Part shown: positions 60,219-64,000 of the stretch, one piece after another | How positions within the stretch are numbered: position 1 is the stretch's first letter | Layout of the letters: each line of letters starts with the position of its first letter | From: Fennellomyces sp. T-0311 | Lineage: Eukaryota; Mucoromycota; Mucoromycetes; Mucorales; Lichtheimiaceae | Assembly (NCBI GenBank): GCA_025266875.1 | Contig: JALLLT010000004.1 | Coordinates: forward strand, 310,001-374,000 | DNA length: 64,000 nucleotides | Reading direction: 5' to 3' | Position numbers and translations under genes: made by a program | Notes under the pieces: model-generated | The model's database searches: none | The model's input: only the letters and a program-made list of their open reading frames with translations | What the model was told of the DNA's origin: nothing

Positions 60219-62340
60219 ATGAAGAAGCCTGGATTACTTCTTGGGCAATTGACATTGGTGTTGTGTTTCATTTTATCAGTGAAAGCAGCCACGCCCAGTC
60301 CTCGTGCAAATCTAGGTACGTAGGTGAATGAAAAAAAATAAATAAAAAGCAAACATAACGTAATAAGATGGGGGTATTTCCAGGATGTGTACTTTTAAAA
60401 TCAAGGATCTATTGCTATGGTGGCGAGTCGTACCGACCCACACCAGGTGCCAACACTTATATACCTGGAATTCGAACCAACTTGTTCTACAGTCTCGAAT
60501 TATCCAGCAATGAAAGATTGAATGTAAGCAGCTTGCGAACATCTTGGAACGAAATAGGTGGAGTCAACCCCGGTCCAAATTATTACTATGCCATGACAGC
60601 TATTCCTGAACATAATTGCTTTCTCATGGATGGTGGACGTGGCGTGGGTGATGGAAATACGCTAGTACAGTATGCCACAGTACTTTTTAATGCAACATCC
60701 AACCAATGGATTACATCGATTCCAACGGGACATACTCCAGTGTACACACTAGTTTTTTTTATTCTCGGAACGTTTTTCTTAACTAGTACGTTTTGATAGG
60801 GATTCACATAGTGCTGTATTGGGACCCAATAACCAAGTTTATCTATCAGGTGGTGATAGGTTAGAATATATATATTTGGCGTCACAATTCAGTTGTACGT
60901 AATGCTAATGTTAAAAAAAAATCAGTGATAAGACCTTTAACGGAAACACTGGCCCAATCCAGTTTCCGCGGCAGATGAACATATTTAGTATTGCTGTAAG
61001 TTTATTTTCATTTTTATATATATAAAAAAAAGGTTCTTTATGGCTAATAAAAAATAAAAAGCATCTCGGATGGTCTGTTGGTCCGAATGAAATGCCTCTC
61101 ACAACAGCCACACGATCACTATTTCAAGGAGTTCTCGGAAAAGATCAGTATTCAATTTACTACATTGGAGGAATACGTCCGATAAACGTCTCAAACAACA
61201 ACGCGGTATATATGGAATTTGTTAACATGACTGAAGTAACCATTTTCGACACCACGAACGGATCGTGGCGCAACGTAAGCACTGCCGGCCCTGTCACACC
61301 GACCCCTCGTACAGATCACACTGCAACTTTAAGTAAGGTTCTACAAAGTAATACAACAAACATTCTCAAATGATCATCCGCCACTATAAAGAACCAAGCA
61401 CCGGCGAAATCATTCTTTATGGAGGATGTGATCTATGTAAGTCCTTTTTTTTTAACTCGGGTCGATCACTGGCAGCTGTCAAGCTTCTTTACATACTCTC
61501 GTTGTCTGTGTGGCTTTTTTCATGTACTTACGCAAAATACGTGTCATTATCATAGTTTCCAACAATGACGCGCGAGATGATTATTTTTACCTGCTGAATA
61601 CCGATACGATGGAATGGAGTAACCGAACATTAGTCGCGGACAACGGCACAGTCGGAACCGGACCCATCCATTCGCATTCAGGTATGTTTTTATGTATGCG
61701 TATGTGTGGTGTTTACAGGCATATGATTCCCTGACGTCCCTTGGTCTCACAATGACCAGCTGTGTTGGTAGGATATGCTAGCCTTTTTATCATGTTTGGT
61801 GTAACACCTTCGGATGGAAGCACCAACAATATCTGGGTACTTGATATTGAGAAATGGTCCTGGGTCACGTCTCTTCCAGGATTGCCAGTGGACAGCAGTA
61901 ACAGTAATACGACAGAAACTTCCAGCGATGACAAACAAGTCTCCTTAAGGATAGGAACCGTCGTCAGCATCGTCATTGGTCTCGTTGCTGGAGTATGTTT
62001 CATTTGACGCAAAAGCCTGTCGATCTATTCTGAACGATCTGCTTTATTTTATATATAGACTACGGCCATCGTCTGCACAGTTGTATTCCTGTGTATCCGA
62101 CGGAAGCGACGACAAAACGAGAGCGATGCCAAATCGGACATGACCGAGGACGTGTTTTCAGACTTGGATGAAGACGAAGCAAAATTGCGCGAACGGGTCT
62201 ATTCGGTTCCTCACTCACTTCCGACCGTGATCGATTTGCAGTTATCACCTGCTTCCAATAACACGACGGTGATGGCGGGAAAGCCGGATGGCGCAAATGA
62301 TCGGCCTCTTGTGAAGGCTGTCAAGCCTGATGGACTGTAA
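60219..62340 (+). CDS. Kelch-repeat type I membrane protein
   Basis: Nine exons (60219-60315, 60384-60741, 60800-60859, 60926-60995, 61062-61332, 61392-61436, 61556-61681, 61760-61992, 62059-62340) give 513 aa. A signal peptide (about 1-24) is followed by kelch-type blades in the lumen or outside. These include SRIYCYGGES, NNQVYLSGGD, YSIYYIGGIRP, GEIILYGGCD and LFIMFGVTPSDGSTNNIWVLD, each with the paired-Gly and Trp pattern and many NxS/T sites. One transmembrane helix (about 407-432) leads to a basic stop-transfer (CIRRKRRQNE) and an 80-residue acidic tail. It is thus a receptor- or adhesion-like surface protein; the ligand is unknown. Exons 3, 4 and 6 are 45-70 nt. The frame and kelch motifs support each join. 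Confidence 0.82.
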
Positions 62341-62481
62341 TCCGGGAGTTTCAAATTTAATACACAAACCTCTTTGGTTCCTGTAAGCGCATAATCCTCT
62401 TCACAAAGGAACAAACGGCTTTGATTGCGCTCGATTACAAATAGACATTTTTATTTTTCTTCTCTACACATTTTCAACTGA

Positions 62482-62982
62482 ATGGATCTGAGCGAAATTA
62501 CAGACATTGTGCAGCGTCAACCATCGGCACCACCACCACAACAACAGCCAGTCAGTCATCATGCCAACGTAAAACAAGAGGTACAGAATCAATGCGCAAC
62601 TACTCTTTCAATGTCTGATCGCGTTTGGATTGTCCGCAGATTGATGATGGACCACCGGCCTCAGCTAGATCTGCTTCGCAAACGCCTTTCTCGGACGTAC
62701 TCCACCAAGAGCGACGACAGACGGATGGGGTTTCGCCCCGAACGTATTTAGATTCAACAGTGGTGCCCACATTGCTCGAAGGACTCAAGAAAGTTGTGAT
62801 GGAACGGTAAGCTCTGATGGTGGGGTATGGATATGTGTTTATTGATGCTCATCCGACACACACACATACACAATAGACCATCGGATCCATTGGAATATCT
62901 GGGTCGCTATCTGCTAGATTGCTCGGCCAACCTCAAGGCTGAAAACGAGTCTACGTTTGTGAAAAGGGAATCGCAGCCATAA
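62482..62982 (+). CDS. SDC1: DPY30/Sdc1 subunit of COMPASS H3K4 methyltransferase
   Basis: Three exons (62482-62568, 62640-62806, 62877-62982) give 119 aa. The Dpy-30 motif lies at about 64-100: RTYLDSTVVPTLLEGLKKV followed by ERPSDPLEYLGRYLL, a dimerising helix pair that binds the Ash2/Bre2 subunit of COMPASS in the nucleus. The N-terminal half is Gln/Pro-rich and not conserved. Only 141 bp separate it from the kelch gene upstream on the same strand. Its stop codon is 23 bp from that of the convergent FHIT gene, so their 3' untranslated regions must overlap. Confidence 0.9.
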
Positions 62983-63005
62983 AAAAACGTGTGTATATAT
63001 ATTAT

Positions 63006-63694
63006 CTATTGGTTTTCTTTGGGAAAGAACGAGCGAAGCCAGTCCGCCTCTATTTTCATTTCCTGCTCAGTGCGCGGCTTTCGTTCCTCATTGTCAACAC
63101 GCATTTTGTTCTTGCCAGCCAGTTCATCATAGATATCGTCATTGTTGGCCCAGTCGCCGACTTTGCGTGGTATAACGTGCATATGCACATGCGGCACCTG
63201 TTTTTTCGCTGGCATTAGCAATTCGCATTGGATGTCGCTTGTGTATTTACAGTTTGACCGGCCTGGGGTCCATCTTGGATGACATTCGTAAGCGAGGTGC
63301 AGCGATATTCTCGTTCGACAACCGCGCCTATTCGTTGGGCACTTGACATCATATCAGCTGCCTATACCAAAAAAAAGCCATCAGGATCGAAGCGCTTGAT
63401 GCCGCATCATGCCAAACCTCTTCTGCATCCAAATCCTTCAACCGAGGAACAAGCCGACGTGATATCACGAGAACATCTATATTTACCATGGCAACAAATT
63501 AAGAATAAATTCTCAGGGCATATTTCAATGCATACGTCCGCTGATAAAAAGTTTCTGTAAGTACGTAGAGTGCGCGCGCAAGAGCAAAACATGACATACG
63601 GCGCGATAGGTTTCAAATTCACGAGACCGAGACAGTACTTGGATTTAAAAAACACTTGACTTTCTGCAATCGAATGAGGTCCAAACTGGTACAT
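63006..63694 (-). CDS. FHIT: FHIT-like HIT-family dinucleoside triphosphate hydrolase
   Basis: Five exons (63600-63694, 63536-63540, 63418-63476, 63251-63361, 63006-63197) give 153 aa (human FHIT, 147). The enzyme hydrolyses Ap3A to AMP and ADP. MYQFGPHSIAESQVFFKSKY and LVNLKPIAP match the FHIT N-terminus, VIQDGPQAGQTVPHVHMHVIPR holds the histidine triad (HVHMHV) and PRKVGDW follows. The second exon is only 5 nt (CGGAC) with canonical AG before and GT after. It is the only way found to rebuild the invariant PGHVLV between exons 1 and 3, and both introns around it are 59 nt. An ATG 12 bases upstream (63706) is an alternative start; the one used matches the family and has a better context. Confidence 0.9.
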
Positions 63695-63810
63695 TGTACG
63701 TAACATTTAAAAAAAAAAGAAAGAGCTCGACGTGAAAAGGTCCGCCGTCGCGCCCGCCTTTTTTTTTTCGTTTTGGAAAAAAAGCCTTGACATTTTTTCA
63801 AAACAGAAAC
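63695..63810. promoter_or_regulatory. Compact divergent promoter of FHIT and HIS6
   Basis: Only 116 bp separate the two start codons. The spacer consists mainly of A and T runs (63709-63724 and 63760-63782) around a GC-rich core (63729-63758). The two genes must share nucleosome-free promoter DNA. Confidence 0.55.
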
Positions 63811-64000
63811 ATGACGCGTTTCAATGGTTGCATTGATTTGCACAATGGCAAAGTAAAACAAATTGTCGGCGGGTCGTTGAGCGATGCGTCACCTAGCGAG
63901 CTCAAGACCAACTTTGTTTCCAAGTAAGAGCGGGCCATGATTGCCGGTGTTTATATGTAAGACTGACGACTGGGACAGAGAAACACCCAAATACTATGCC
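63811..64000 (+). CDS. HIS6: ProFAR isomerase of histidine synthesis, 5' part
   Basis: The first exon (63811-63923) and the start of the second (from 63979) are visible; the gene runs off the window. The start [21 protein letters not shown] matches yeast His6, where the Asp of CIDLHNG is catalytic (the position equivalent to Asp8 in bacterial HisA). KTNFVSK and PKYYA continue the alignment across a 55-nt intron. The enzyme opens the sugar ring of ProFAR by an Amadori rearrangement, the fourth step of histidine synthesis, in the cytosol. Confidence 0.93.

Overview
This is nuclear DNA of a filamentous fungus, most likely an early-diverging one of the Mucoromycota (Mucorales-like; inferred from gene content, not proven). 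Most genes carry several short GT-AG introns of about 50-75 nt. The coding repertoire is clearly eukaryotic, and a WNK kinase, a FHIT hydrolase, CSN6 and long TPR/F-box/LRR proteins sit together with a chitin deacetylase. I resolved exon-intron structures by hand for all 23 protein genes. Every join was checked for reading frame and compared with what is known of each family, but no RNA data or database search was available.

Layout, left to right. 0-10.4 kb: a GATA factor, asparagine synthetase, phosphopantetheine adenylyltransferase (CoA pathway), a Golgi-type sulfotransferase and a TPR/F-box/LRR protein. 12-19 kb: a mitochondrial DnaJ (Mdj1 type) and a peroxisomal adenine-nucleotide carrier. 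23-28.6 kb: proteasome beta-1, a WD-repeat protein resembling LRWD1, and a WNK kinase. 33-39 kb: a possibly myristoylated methyltransferase, an AVT-type amino-acid transporter and COP9 signalosome CSN6. 41-51 kb: MIX23, ATP synthase alpha, a Sec14/Pdr16-like lipid transfer protein and a second TPR/F-box/LRR protein. 54-64 kb: a GPI-anchored chitin deacetylase, a Rho GEF, a kelch membrane protein, DPY30/Sdc1, FHIT and the start of HIS6.

Genes occur in tight groups separated by AT-rich deserts of 2-5 kb (14.1-17.8, 19.1-23.2, 28.6-33.4 and 51.3-54.5 kb). One desert holds a clean 401-bp solo LTR with a 5-bp target duplication. Another holds a tandem pair of GC-rich, 86-87 bp foldable elements whose outer stems differ in sequence but remain self-complementary.

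The genes do not form a pathway cluster. Themes are housekeeping: protein turnover (two F-box proteins, CSN6, proteasome), mitochondria (Mdj1, MIX23, ATP1), amino-acid and CoA synthesis, and cell wall or surface (chitin deacetylase, sulfotransferase, kelch protein, Rho GEF). Gene structure is notable for very small exons: 5 nt in FHIT, 17 nt in the proteasome gene, 19 nt in MDJ1 and 21 nt in the Sec14-like gene.
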